A stretch of 64,000 nucleotides of DNA from Streptomyces katrae (GTDB lineage: Bacteria; Actinomycetota; Actinomycetes; Streptomycetales; Streptomycetaceae): NCBI RefSeq assembly GCF_000717655.1, contig NZ_JNZY01000041.1, forward strand, positions 24,328 through 88,327, in the 5' to 3' direction. Under the pieces are notes generated by a model. That model searched no databases and was not told where the DNA came from. It worked only from the letters and a program-made list of their open reading frames with translations. Made by a program: the position numbers and the translations under genes. Of the stretch, positions 25,505 to 34,101 are shown one piece after another (position 1 is the first letter of the stretch; each line of letters starts with the position of its first letter).

Positions 25505-26971
25505 ATGAACCAGTCGAAGGCACCGATCCTCGAGGCATTGACCGCCTACCACGCCAGCGGGCAGACACCGTTCACGCCTCCGGGTCACAAGCAGGGCAGG
25601 GGTACTGACCCCCGCGTACGCGCCGTGCTCGGTGACGCGGTGTTCCGCTCCGACGTGCTGGCCACCAGCGGGCTGGACGACCGTACGTCCTCCCACGCCG
25701 TGGTGGAGGCGGCACAGGCCCTGATGGCTGAGGCGGTCGGCGCCGACCATGCCTTCTTCTCCACCTGTGGCAGCTCCCTGTCGGTGAAGTCGGCGATGTT
25801 GTCCGTAGCCGGCCCGCACGAGAAACTGCTGGTGGGGCGGGACGCCCACAAGTCCGTCGTCTCGGGCCTGATCCTCTCGGGCATCCGCCCCGTGTGGGTC
25901 GACCCGGAGTGGGACGCCGAACGCCACCTCGCCCACCCGCCGTCCGCCGCGGCCTTCGAGGCGGCCTTCGCCGAGCATCCCGACGCTCGCGGAGCACTGG
26001 TGACCACGCCGACCCCCTACGGCACCTGCTCGGACCTCGCCGCCATCGCCGAGGTCTGCCACAAGCGGGGCCGTCCCCTGATCGTCGACGAGGCATGGGG
26101 CGCCCACCTGCCCTTCCACCCCGATCTGCCGACCTGGGCCATGGACGCCGGCGCCGACGTCTGCGTCACCTCCGTCCACAAAATGGGGTCCGGCCTGGAA
26201 CAGAGTTCCGTCTTCCACCTCCAGGGCGATCTGATCAAACCCGAGGTGCTCAAGAGCCGCGAGGACCTGCTCGGCACCACCAGCCCCTCCGTCCTCATGT
26301 ACGCAGCCCTGGACGGCTGGCGCCGGCAGATGGTCGAACAGGGAAGGGTCCTCTACGACGACGCACTCGCCCTGGCCGAGCAGGTCCGTACCCGCATCTC
26401 CCGCATCGACGGCATGCGGGTGCACGGCCGCGAGGACTTCTGCGGGCCCGGCAAGGCAGCGGACATCGACCTCCTGCAGATCGTCATCGACATCAGCGCG
26501 TGGGAGGTCACCGGCTACAGGGCCGCTGACTGGCTGCGGGAGAACCACCGGATCAACCTCCACATCGGCGACCATCGCCGCATCAGCGCGCAGTTCACCC
26601 ACGCCGACGACGACAGCACCGCCGAGACCCTGCTGACGGCCCTGACCGACCTGGCCGCGCACGCCGGCGAACTGCGCACGGGACAGCCCGTTCATGTCCC
26701 GCCGCCGTCCCGGCTGAGGCTGGAACAGGCGGTCCTGCCGCGCGATGCCTTCTTCGGTGCGACCGAGCAGGTGCCATGGGAGAAGGCGGACGGACGGATC
26801 GCCTCCGAGATGCTGACCCCCTACCCTCCGGGCATACCGGCGGCGCTGCCTGGCGAACGCCTCACGAAGGACGTACTGCACTACCTGCGCTCCGGAGCCG
26901 AGGCGGGCATGGTCGTCCCGGACGCGGTCGACACGAACGTCGACAGCGTGCGGGTGCTTCGCGAGGCCTGA
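25505..26971 (+). CDS. Orn/Lys/Arg decarboxylase family PLP-dependent enzyme
   Basis: 488 residues starting MNQSKAPILEALTAYHASGQ and then TPFTPPGHKQGRG, the conserved start of the short Orn/Lys/Arg decarboxylase group. HAFFSTCGSSLSVKSAML binds the cofactor phosphate. VDEAWGAHLPFH holds the Asp facing the pyridine nitrogen, and TSVHKMGSGLEQSSVF has the PLP Lys. The C-terminal domain ends with the family segment EMLTPYPPGIPAALPGERLT. It would make a diamine such as putrescine, cadaverine or agmatine. GGCGAGGAGC precedes the ATG. It lies 3.6 kb from the permease and monoamine oxidase genes, which could handle such amines. Confidence 0.85.
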   Translation: MNQSKAPILEALTAYHASGQTPFTPPGHKQGRGTDPRVRAVLGDAVFRSDVLATSGLDDRTSSHAVVEAAQALMAEAVGADHAFFSTCGSSLSVKSAMLSVAGPHEKLLVGRDAHKSVVSGLILSGIRPVWVDPEWDAERHLAHPPSAAAFEAAFAEHPDARGALVTTPTPYGTCSDLAAIAEVCHKRGRPLIVDEAWGAHLPFHPDLPTWAMDAGADVCVTSVHKMGSGLEQSSVFHLQGDLIKPEVLKSREDLLGTTSPSVLMYAALDGWRRQMVEQGRVLYDDALALAEQVRTRISRIDGMRVHGREDFCGPGKAADIDLLQIVIDISAWEVTGYRAADWLRENHRINLHIGDHRRISAQFTHADDDSTAETLLTALTDLAAHAGELRTGQPVHVPPPSRLRLEQAVLPRDAFFGATEQVPWEKADGRIASEMLTPYPPGIPAALPGERLTKDVLHYLRSGAEAGMVVPDAVDTNVDSVRVLREA

Positions 26972-27185
26972 CACCGGCGGCGACGACGAGCGAGGGCGAC
27001 GGACGGATGCGACGACCGCGACCTGTACTCGGTACGACCGTGAGGTGGCAGAAATGGCCAGTCCGCGAGGACTCACGCCGACGACCGCAAGGGTCACCGG
27101 CACGAGCGTGGGGCGCAGAGGACCGCACCGAACCGGTGGCGCAGGCCCTGAGCCAGGCCGGGTACCACCGCGACGGGCTCGGGGG

Positions 27186-28379
27186 TCAGAGCCCTGCGGC
27201 CGCCTTCTCGCGCAGCCGGGCCCATGCCCGGGCGGACAGCGCGGCGTCGGTGAGGACGTCGGCTGCCGTGCAGGCCAGAGCCTCGGCGGCCGCCAGCATC
27301 ACGGTGCGGCCCTGATCCGAGCCGGCCGCTCGTGCGAACGCGGGGGTGTGATCGGATTCCTCACCGCCGAGGATCGCGACGAACGGATGGATCGAGGGGA
27401 CCCGACGGCTCACGTCGCCGATATCGGAGGAACCCAGGAACACCCCGCCGGCAGGCTGGGTGAGCTGGATGCCGGAGCGCGCGATGTGTTCGCTGAAGCG
27501 GTCCGAGAGGACGTCGTTGTCCCGGAAGTGGGCATAGCCATGGCCCAGGCGGGTCACCTCCACCGTGGTGCCGGTCGAGACCGCCACGCCCTCGGACCAC
27601 TTGCCGAAGTCGGCCACCAGGGCGTCGAGTGCCGTGCTCGTAGCCGCGCGCAGTCCGAACAGACCCTCGGCGTACGCCGGTACGACGTTGGTCACGCGGC
27701 CGCCATCGGTGACGATCCCCTGCAGGTGCGAGCCGGACGGCAGGCGCCTGCTGACCACTGCCGCCGTGTTGAACAACTGGATGAGGGCGGCCAGCGCGTC
27801 GATCCCGCGGGTGGGATCGCCCGTAGGGTGCGCCGCCTGGCCGTAGAAGCTCACCCGCACCTGCGTCTGTGCCGTCAGCGGTGCCCACGACCAGTCGTGA
27901 ACGCCCGGATGGAACATCAGCGCCGCATCCACACCGTCGAACACGCCGGCTTCGGCCAGGGGGACCTTGCCGCCGCCTCGCTCCTCCGCCGGCGTCCCGA
28001 CGGCCAGCACCGTGCCCTGGGTCTCGTCCAGGACGCTGTGCAGTGCCAGCGCGGCTCCCAGACCGGCCGCCGCGATCAGATTGTGCCCGCAGGCGTGTCC
28101 CAGCTCAGGCAGCGCGTCGTACTCCAGCAGCAGGGCCACACAGCGCCCCGGCCCGTTCCCGGCCCGGGCCAGGAACGCCGTGTCCAGTCCGGCAACTCCT
28201 TGCTCGATCTCGAAGCCGGCCTGCTGGAGCCTGCCGGTGAGTAGTCGGGCCGCGCGGTGCTCTTCGTAGGCGAGTTCGGGATCGCCGTGCAGAGTCCGGC
28301 TGACCTCCCACAGATCGTCCGCTCGTCGGCCGCATTCATGCCGCAGGCGTCCGTACATGCCCTCGGAAGGACCGTCCAT
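27186..28379 (-). CDS. M20-family metallopeptidase / amidohydrolase
   Basis: 397 residues. HGDPELAYEEHRAARLL is the N-terminal M20 signature. LLEYDALPELGHACGHNLIA includes the metal-binding CGH motif. GTPAEERGGGKVPL holds the catalytic Glu-Glu pair. FYGQAAHPTGDP is the dimerisation-domain histidine. The pattern resembles AbgB/IAA-amino-acid hydrolase relatives that cleave N-acyl or peptide-like amides. It is convergent with the decarboxylase gene. The substrate is not known. The ATG at 28379 is the longest plausible start; a downstream ATG lies at residue 8. Confidence 0.87.
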   Translation of the reverse strand: MDGPSEGMYGRLRHECGRRADDLWEVSRTLHGDPELAYEEHRAARLLTGRLQQAGFEIEQGVAGLDTAFLARAGNGPGRCVALLLEYDALPELGHACGHNLIAAAGLGAALALHSVLDETQGTVLAVGTPAEERGGGKVPLAEAGVFDGVDAALMFHPGVHDWSWAPLTAQTQVRVSFYGQAAHPTGDPTRGIDALAALIQLFNTAAVVSRRLPSGSHLQGIVTDGGRVTNVVPAYAEGLFGLRAATSTALDALVADFGKWSEGVAVSTGTTVEVTRLGHGYAHFRDNDVLSDRFSEHIARSGIQLTQPAGGVFLGSSDIGDVSRRVPSIHPFVAILGGEESDHTPAFARAAGSDQGRTVMLAAAEALACTAADVLTDAALSARAWARLREKAAAGL

Positions 28380-28589
28380 GCCTCCTCCTCGCAGCTCCGT
28401 CGGCGCTCATGTCCATTTCTCCGCCGGTCAGGCGCTGGCCCGGCCGGCGCGGGCGCTCTGGCGCGTCACCTCCCGACCAGCAGCCCGGCGTCGGCTGACC
28501 GACCTCGCCGTCGACACCCTGGCGCCAGGCCCCGGCCCGCCGCGACGTCACTCTTCGCGGCGGGCCACGGAACGCGGGGCGCGTGGGGG

Positions 28590-28868
28590 TCAGGCGTGGC
28601 GGTGCGAGCGCCGATTGCCGATGGCGACGCGGTAGACGGCCAGGAGGATGACGGAGCCGACGATGGCGGCGATCCAGGTGGAGAGGTCGAAGAAGCCGTC
28701 GATGGAGTCGACGCCGAAGATGACCTTGCCGAGCCATCCGCCGAGCAGGCCGCCGGCGATGCCGATGAGTACGGTGATGATGATGCCGCCCGGGTCCTTG
28801 CCCGGCATCAGAGCCTTCGCGATGAGGCCGGCGAACAGCCCGATGAGGATCCAAGCGATGATGCCCAT
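28590..28868 (-). CDS. GlsB/YeaQ/YmgE family stress membrane protein
   Basis: 92 residues. MGIIAWILIGLFAGLIAKAL, MPGKDPGGIIITVLIGIAGG and LLGGWLGKVIFGVDSIDGFF are the three conserved blocks of this transglycosylase-associated family, with a last helix STWIAAIVGSVILLAVYRV. The product sits in the cytoplasmic membrane. Expression of relatives is stress-linked. AGGTAGGAGACGC precedes the ATG. A close paralogue is at 60900-61163, differing mainly in the last membrane helix and tail. Confidence 0.9.
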   Translation of the reverse strand: MGIIAWILIGLFAGLIAKALMPGKDPGGIIITVLIGIAGGLLGGWLGKVIFGVDSIDGFFDLSTWIAAIVGSVILLAVYRVAIGNRRSHRHA

Positions 28869-29123
28869 GATGCGTCTCCTACCTCTGTATAAAGCCGATG
28901 TCAGTTCCTCGTCTGCGCCACCGGGCGGCGTTCAAACGTCTGGATCCGTTATCCAGGTGCCCTGCTTCGGCTACCGGCCCGCGGCGAGGTGTGGCGGTCG
29001 GGCGCCCAGGGGCGCGCTGCGGGTGCGGGGAGTTCTCCGGACACCGGACCCGTGCCCGGGAGCTGCGGCTGCACACCCGGGCTAAGGGCTGTCCCGCAAT
29101 CCCCGGCGGGTGCACGACGCCGG

Positions 29124-30317
29124 CTACGCCGCCTCGCCGCGTTGTCGGAACGCCCGAATACGCCCAGTATGCGGACGCTCGTTGAGCGCTCTGGTCTGGC
29201 GGATGAGGCTGTCCAGGTGTGCCGCGGGGTCCGCGGACGGTGTGGTGTTGATCAGAGGAAGGAGCCCCTCGATGCCGAGCCGGCCGCCGGCGTCACCGTT
29301 GTGCCCTTCGGTGAGGCCGTCGGTGTAGAGGGTGAGCGCTCCCGTGTCCGGGAGGGGGATGACCGTGGCGGGCCAGTCGCGGTGGCCGGGGATTATGCCG
29401 AGCGCGATGCCGTGCTCGGCGGGCACCTCCAGGGTCTCCTCCGCGGTGGTGAGCAGGGGTTCGTGGTGGCCCGCCAGGTAGAGGGTGGCAGTGGCGGCCT
29501 TCTGGTCGAGGGTGAGGAGCGTGCAAGTGGCGAACAGGGGCTGGGTTCCGCGCTCCGCCACCAGCAGCCGTTCCATGAGGTGCAGCAACTCGGTGCCGTG
29601 GTGCCCGGCCAGGACGAGCGAGCGCCAGGCGATGCGCAGGCAGACGCCGAGGGCTGCGGCGTCCGGACCGTGTCCGCTGACGTCACCGACGACGGCGTGC
29701 AGCAGTCCTCCGTCACCCTCGACGACGTCGAGGAAGTCGCCTCCGAGCAGGGCCTGTTCGGCGCCGGGCAGGTAGCGGGTGGTCACCGTGACGGTGGAGG
29801 TGTCGAGGAGGGGCCGGGGCAGCAGTCCCCGTTCCAGACGGACGTTCTCCTCCGCGCGCAGCCGGGCCGACTGGGCTTCGGCCGCCACGCGCTCGGTGTG
29901 GCTCCGGTAGACGGCGTAACGGACCGTGCGGCGCAGCAGGTCGGCTTCTACCTTGCCCTTGACCAGATAGTCCTGGGCCCCGGCGGCCATCGCCTCGGAG
30001 CCCGCCTGCTTCTCGGACAGGCCGGTCAGGACGATCACCGCGGTGTGCGGGGCCATGGCGCGGACGTCGGCGACCGCATCGGTGCCCGATACGTCGGGCA
30101 GATGCAGGTCGAGGAGGATGCAGTCGACGGCGCGGACCGCGAGTTCTGAGCGGGCTTCGGCCAGCGAGGTGCTCGTGGTGAGCTCGAAGCGGAGCTCGGT
30201 GTCGTGGAGGAGCTCTTCGACCAGCACGGCATCGGCGACGTCGTCCTCTATGAGGAGGATGCGGTAGACCGGTTCGCTCGCGGCGATGTCGCCGAGCGTC
30301 GTGAGGGCCGCGGTCAC
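29124..30317 (-). CDS. Response regulator with PP2C/SpoIIE phosphatase output domain
   Basis: 397 residues. The receiver occupies about residues 17-135: ILLIEDDVADAVLVEELL, phosphorylation Asp in DCILLDLHLPDVSG, VIVLTGLSE and DYLVKGK. A short coiled-coil linker (SHTERVAAEAQSARLRAEEN) follows. Then comes a PP2C-type phosphatase domain with LLGGDFLDV, VVGDVSGHGPDAAALGV and LTLYTDGLTE, the metal-binding Asp motifs. Such proteins dephosphorylate STAS anti-sigma antagonists. GTG at 30317 overlaps the stop of the sensor kinase by 4 nt, so kinase and regulator are a cognate pair. Likely targets are the STAS proteins nearby (33757, 39311). Confidence 0.9.
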   Translation of the reverse strand: MTAALTTLGDIAASEPVYRILLIEDDVADAVLVEELLHDTELRFELTTSTSLAEARSELAVRAVDCILLDLHLPDVSGTDAVADVRAMAPHTAVIVLTGLSEKQAGSEAMAAGAQDYLVKGKVEADLLRRTVRYAVYRSHTERVAAEAQSARLRAEENVRLERGLLPRPLLDTSTVTVTTRYLPGAEQALLGGDFLDVVEGDGGLLHAVVGDVSGHGPDAAALGVCLRIAWRSLVLAGHHGTELLHLMERLLVAERGTQPLFATCTLLTLDQKAATATLYLAGHHEPLLTTAEETLEVPAEHGIALGIIPGHRDWPATVIPLPDTGALTLYTDGLTEGHNGDAGGRLGIEGLLPLINTTPSADPAAHLDSLIRQTRALNERPHTGRIRAFRQRGEAA

Positions 30318-31921
30318 GGCGCCGGCTCCACGTCGGCCCGAGACGCCTCCGCGATGAACGACGGGGCGGGGGCGCGCGGCGGTTCGGGGGCGAGGGTGAA
30401 CACGATGCGGGTACCGTCCCGGTACTCGGGGTCCACGGAGATGGTGCCGCCGTGGAACTCGACGATCTTCTTGCACATCGCCAGGCCGATCCCGCTTCCG
30501 GGATAGACATCCTTGGTGTGGAGCCGCTGGAAGATCACGAAGACCTTCTCGGCGTACTCGGCGGCGATGCCGATGCCGTCGTCGGTCACGGTGAACCGCC
30601 ACAGCTCCCCGACACGGGCGGCGGCCACGTGAATGTTCGGCGCTCGGCCTGGGCGGTGGAACTTGATCGCGTTGCCGATGAGGTTCTGCCAGAGCATGCC
30701 CATCTGGGTGGGGTCGGCGACCAGGGTCGGCAGCGGGTCGTGGGTGATGGTCGCCCCGGCCTCTTCGATGCCGACGCTGAGGGAGGACGCGGTCCGTTCC
30801 ATCACCGTTTCGAGGTCTACCTTCTCGGGGTCGTGGTGCACGCGGCCCACCCGGGAGAAGTCGAGCAGGTCGTTGATGAGGGTCTGCATGCGGTTGGCGC
30901 CGTCGACCGCGAACTCGATGTACTGGTCGGCTCGGGCGTCGAGCTGCCCTCCGTAGCGGCGCTGGAGCAGCTGCGTGAAGCTGGACACCTTGCGCAGCGG
31001 CTCCTGCAGGTCGTGGGAGGCGACGTAGGCGAATTGCTCCAGCTCGGCGTTGGAGCGCTGGAGGTCGGTGGTCTGCGCGTCGAGGTGTCGTCGAGCCTCC
31101 TCGCTGAAGGCGAGCTCCCTGACCAGGCGTCGGCGCATGAAGTCGATCTCACCGCTCAGCCGCCGCAGGTCCGCGGGGCCCGTAGGGGTGATGGGGTGGT
31201 CGAAGTCGCCGCCGGCGATGGCGCGCGCATCAGTGCCGAGCCGCTCCAGGGGCGTGGTGATGCCGCGGCGCAGGGCTTCGAAGACCAGGCCCGCGAGAAG
31301 GGCGATGACCGCAGCGATCGTCCCGAAGAGCCAGTTGCGCAGCCTCATCATGGCCATGAGATCGTCCCTGGCCCGGATCCGCTCCGCGAGCAGCCGTTCT
31401 TGCTGGGCGGTCAGGGCCGCGCGGACCTCGTCGAAGGAGGTCTTGCCCTCCGCCGAGCGTTCCGCGGCCAGCGCCGAGGGCACGCCAGGGGGAGCGGCGG
31501 CGATCGGCCGGGCGATCCTCTCCTGCCAGGCTTGCGCGGCGTCCCGCACCGTCCCCAGGTCCCTCATGCCCGCGGCGTCGCCGCGAAGCAGTTCCGAGAG
31601 CCGGGCGCTTTCCGTTTCCTGCTGGACGACGCCTTGTCGGTAGGGGCCGAGGAACTCCGGAGTCCCGGTGAGCCCGTAGCCTCGTATGCCGGTCTCCTGG
31701 TTCAGCAGGGCCGATTCCAGGCGCATCGCGGTGGACAGCGCAGGGGACTTCACGTCCACGAGGTCCTCACTGAGCGACGTCGTGCGCCCCAGCATCCACG
31801 CCCCCGTCACCCCGAGCAGGGTTAGCACGGCCAGCGACCCGGCCACCCCAACCCGCAGCCATCGCCGGGTCGTCCACGTGGAAAGCCCCCGCGCCTGCGG
31901 AGGCCCCGCGTTGCCGGTCAT
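30314..31921 (-). CDS. CHASE3-domain sensor histidine kinase
   Basis: 535 residues. A membrane helix (LRVGVAGSLAVLTLLGVTGA) is followed by a CHASE3 extracellular sensor (ETGIRGYGLTGTPEFLGPYR). A second helix (LFGTIAAVIALLAGLVFEAL), a HAMP-like segment, and a HisKA domain with FAYVASHDLQEPLRKVSSF come next. The ATPase domain has NLIGNAIKFHRPG, VTDDGIGIA and GSGIGLAMCKKIVEFHGG. The architecture is that of phytochrome-like and PP2C-partner kinases. ATG 31921 is chosen for the GGAGGGGGATT site upstream; a longer start at 31993 lacks support. It is divergent from the receiver-fusion gene at 32036. Confidence 0.9.
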   Translation of the reverse strand: MTGNAGPPQARGLSTWTTRRWLRVGVAGSLAVLTLLGVTGAWMLGRTTSLSEDLVDVKSPALSTAMRLESALLNQETGIRGYGLTGTPEFLGPYRQGVVQQETESARLSELLRGDAAGMRDLGTVRDAAQAWQERIARPIAAAPPGVPSALAAERSAEGKTSFDEVRAALTAQQERLLAERIRARDDLMAMMRLRNWLFGTIAAVIALLAGLVFEALRRGITTPLERLGTDARAIAGGDFDHPITPTGPADLRRLSGEIDFMRRRLVRELAFSEEARRHLDAQTTDLQRSNAELEQFAYVASHDLQEPLRKVSSFTQLLQRRYGGQLDARADQYIEFAVDGANRMQTLINDLLDFSRVGRVHHDPEKVDLETVMERTASSLSVGIEEAGATITHDPLPTLVADPTQMGMLWQNLIGNAIKFHRPGRAPNIHVAAARVGELWRFTVTDDGIGIAAEYAEKVFVIFQRLHTKDVYPGSGIGLAMCKKIVEFHGGTISVDPEYRDGTRIVFTLAPEPPRAPAPSFIAEASRADVEPAP

Positions 31922-32035
31922 CGGTGAATCCCCCTCCGTGAGACGTTCGCCTCGAAAGAGTGCGCAGCGCACACTGTAGAGGGCATCGGACAACGATTGT
32001 TGTCGTCATCCGGTTCGGGGCCTAAGGTGCGGTCC

Positions 32036-32809
32036 ATGCCAGGCAAGAACTTCGTTTTGCGGACCACACCGCCGGAGACAGCCGCCGTCGCGGATGCAGC
32101 TGTCTCCGACCTCGCACGGCGCTTGGCCCTCCATCTGCAAAAGGACCTTGCGGACCCGGCGGTTGACGGCCGGGCCCGCGCCCTGGCCCGACTGCACGTG
32201 CTTGAGCAACTCCAGCAGGCAGCCGGACGGCTCCAGCGGGACGCGGCCATGGACGCTGCCCGCGCGGGTGCCGGATACCCCCAGATCGGCCGCGCATGCG
32301 GCATGACCCGTCAGGGCGCCCGGCGCCGCTGGCCGGGACTCTTCAACCACACCGACGACGCACCCACGGAGCATCCGATGATGACCGGCCCCGACCGCCC
32401 TTTCGATGTTCTGCTCGTGGAGGACGACGCCGCCGACGCCATGCTCATCGAGGAGGCCCTCTCCGAGCGCGGTGCCCGCAACCTGGTCCAGGTCACCGAC
32501 GGACTCGCCGCCCTCGAACACCTCCGCGCACCGGGTGCCGTGCGCCCCGACCTCATCGTGCTGGACCTGAACATGCCCCGGATGAACGGCCGTGATCTGC
32601 TCCGGGTCCTGAAGGGCGACGAGACGCTACAGACCATCCCCGTAGTCGTCCTGACCACCTCCTCCGCGCCCGATGACGTCGCCGACGCGTACAGCAGCCA
32701 CGCCAACGCCTACGTGACCAAGCCGGTCAACCTGGAGGAGTTCGAGCGGGCGGTCCAGAGCATCGACTCCTTCTACCTGGACACCGCCACTCACCCGCCC
32801 CGTGCGTGA
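32036..32809 (+). CDS. Helix-turn-helix-like domain fused to a receiver domain
   Basis: 257 residues. Residues 1-~110 are helical with LARLHVLEQLQQAAGRLQ and the HTH-like YPQIGRACGMTRQGARRRWP. Residues ~120-257 are a complete receiver of the Rcp1 type: VLLVEDDAADAMLIEEAL, DLIVLDLNMPRMNGRDLLRV, VVVLTTSSAPDD, AYVTKPVNLEEF. Stand-alone receivers of this type normally start at the point corresponding to MMTGPDRPFDVLL (ATG ATG near 32378), so the N-terminal part is an in-frame fusion or a second overlapping product. The N-terminal domain aligns with the HSP18 regulator at 39788-40456. It is divergent from the kinase gene; 114 bp separate them. Confidence 0.8.
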   Translation: MPGKNFVLRTTPPETAAVADAAVSDLARRLALHLQKDLADPAVDGRARALARLHVLEQLQQAAGRLQRDAAMDAARAGAGYPQIGRACGMTRQGARRRWPGLFNHTDDAPTEHPMMTGPDRPFDVLLVEDDAADAMLIEEALSERGARNLVQVTDGLAALEHLRAPGAVRPDLIVLDLNMPRMNGRDLLRVLKGDETLQTIPVVVLTTSSAPDDVADAYSSHANAYVTKPVNLEEFERAVQSIDSFYLDTATHPPRA

Positions 32810-33056
32810 CATCCCCTGGTAGCGGGACTCCGGCTCACAGGTGAACAGGTTCCGCGCCCGCCGGCATGCTCAGCGCCCGCTGGTGCAGCGGATCGCCCGG
32901 CGGGCGCGGAACGGGTGCGCTCGCTTCACCGCGGGGCGATCCATGCCCAGCCGGAAGCCGAGCGGTGGTCGGCCGGACGGGCGACCACCGCGCTCAGTCC
33001 CAGGCGTGGCCGCCACCCTGCCTGACCGGCATTGCGGTCCATCACAGGGCCTGGGA

Positions 33057-33476
33057 CTACCAGTTCAGCTCCGCGTGGACGGCCTTGCCGTCGCCGTCGT
33101 GGCGGGGGACGACGCGCACCCGGCGTGCGAGGGCCTGGACGATGCCCCACCCGCGTCCGCCGGTGCGGTCGGGAGTCCGGGAGTGCGGGGGGCGTGAGCT
33201 CGTGTCCCGCACGGTGATCCCGATGCCGCCAGGAACCAGGCCGAGTTCCAGGGCGAAGGGGCCGGGAGCATGGCGGACGGCATTGGTCACCAGTTCGGAG
33301 ACGACCAGCAGGACGTCATCGTGAAAGGTGCTGCGCGCGGGCGGGGAGTGGTGGCGAAGGAAGGCGGCGGCGGCTTCCCGTGCTTCGGCGATGCAGCCGG
33401 GCGCGCCGTCGAAGTCGAGGCACTCCTCCGCATGACGGGCGTCGTGCGAAATGGCCGACGGGAGCTCCATCCCCAC
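33057..33476 (-). CDS. RsbW-like anti-sigma factor / ATP-binding kinase
   Basis: 139 residues, one HATPase_c domain. VLLVVSELVTNAVRHAPGPF is the N box, GIGITVRDTSSRPPHSR contains the G1 Asp, and TGGRGWGIVQALARRVRVV is the G2 region. In Streptomyces such proteins bind sigma factors and phosphorylate STAS antagonists on Ser. It sits between the receiver fusion and the STAS operon, so it could be the kinase that works with the PP2C phosphatase and STAS proteins in this window. ATG 33476 is supported by GGGGGCGTGGGGAT-type purines but no textbook site. Confidence 0.85.
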   Translation of the reverse strand: MGMELPSAISHDARHAEECLDFDGAPGCIAEAREAAAAFLRHHSPPARSTFHDDVLLVVSELVTNAVRHAPGPFALELGLVPGGIGITVRDTSSRPPHSRTPDRTGGRGWGIVQALARRVRVVPRHDGDGKAVHAELNW

Positions 33477-33756
33477 GCCCCTTCCACTGAGTGCCTACGG
33501 CTCGGGTACCCACCGCTGCCTGGGAGCCCGAAGCGCTGTCGGGGGCCTGTCCCTTGGCGATTCCCCCACAGCAGGGTACCCAGCCCGATTGAAATGTTCA
33601 CGGGTTCGCGCCCCCTGCCGCCGCGCGCCTTCGAGCTGAATCAGGCCACGCGATGGTGAACCGTCAGGAGAACGGTTCTTTTCTAGTGCAGATTCACTAT
33701 TCTTGGCTGGTGCCCATTACCCAGGATGGGGGCTGCCGCATGAGAGAAGACGCAAC

Positions 33757-34101
33757 GTGACCGGCCCGGTGTTCCAGGTCAGCACTGCAATCGACGCCAA
33801 CGTGGCCGGCCTGCGGCTCGTCGGCGCGCTGGACCTGGACGGTACCGCGCAGTTGCTCGCCGCCGTCGCCGACTGCTTCGCGCGGCGGCCTGACCGTATC
33901 GTGCTCGACCTGTGGGGCCTGCGCTTCTGTGACTGTGCGGGGCTCAACGTGCTGCTTGAGGCCAAGGCCACAGCGGATAAGATCGGCACCGAGCTGCGCG
34001 TGGAGGGCGCCCGCACGCAGGTCGCCCGACTGTTCGCTCTCACTGGCGTCGACGAGCTGTTCGCCAGCGGCGTGCCGCGTCTACCACGGAGGACCCTGTG
34101 A
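33757..34101 (+). CDS. STAS-domain anti-sigma factor antagonist, Cys at the phospho-site
   Basis: 114 residues, one STAS domain: STAIDANVAGLRLVGALDLD, VLDLWGLRFCDCAGLNVLLE, RVEGARTQVARLFALTGVDE. In the SpoIIAA family the phospho-acceptor is Ser in D-S-x-G; here the sequence is D-C-A-G, so the usual phosphorylation is not possible. GTG at 33757 (preceded by GAGAAG) is preferred to the longer start at 33703. It begins a four-gene operon in which each gene overlaps the next by 4 nt. It may be a constitutive antagonist or a non-sigma binding module. Confidence 0.85.
   Translation: MTGPVFQVSTAIDANVAGLRLVGALDLDGTAQLLAAVADCFARRPDRIVLDLWGLRFCDCAGLNVLLEAKATADKIGTELRVEGARTQVARLFALTGVDELFASGVPRLPRRTL

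Noticed and set aside
33476..33540. GGGTAC upstream of the RsbW-like gene as a sigma-B promoter
   Set aside because: The nearest GNNT (GGCT) is 13 bp away, outside the accepted spacing; not called.
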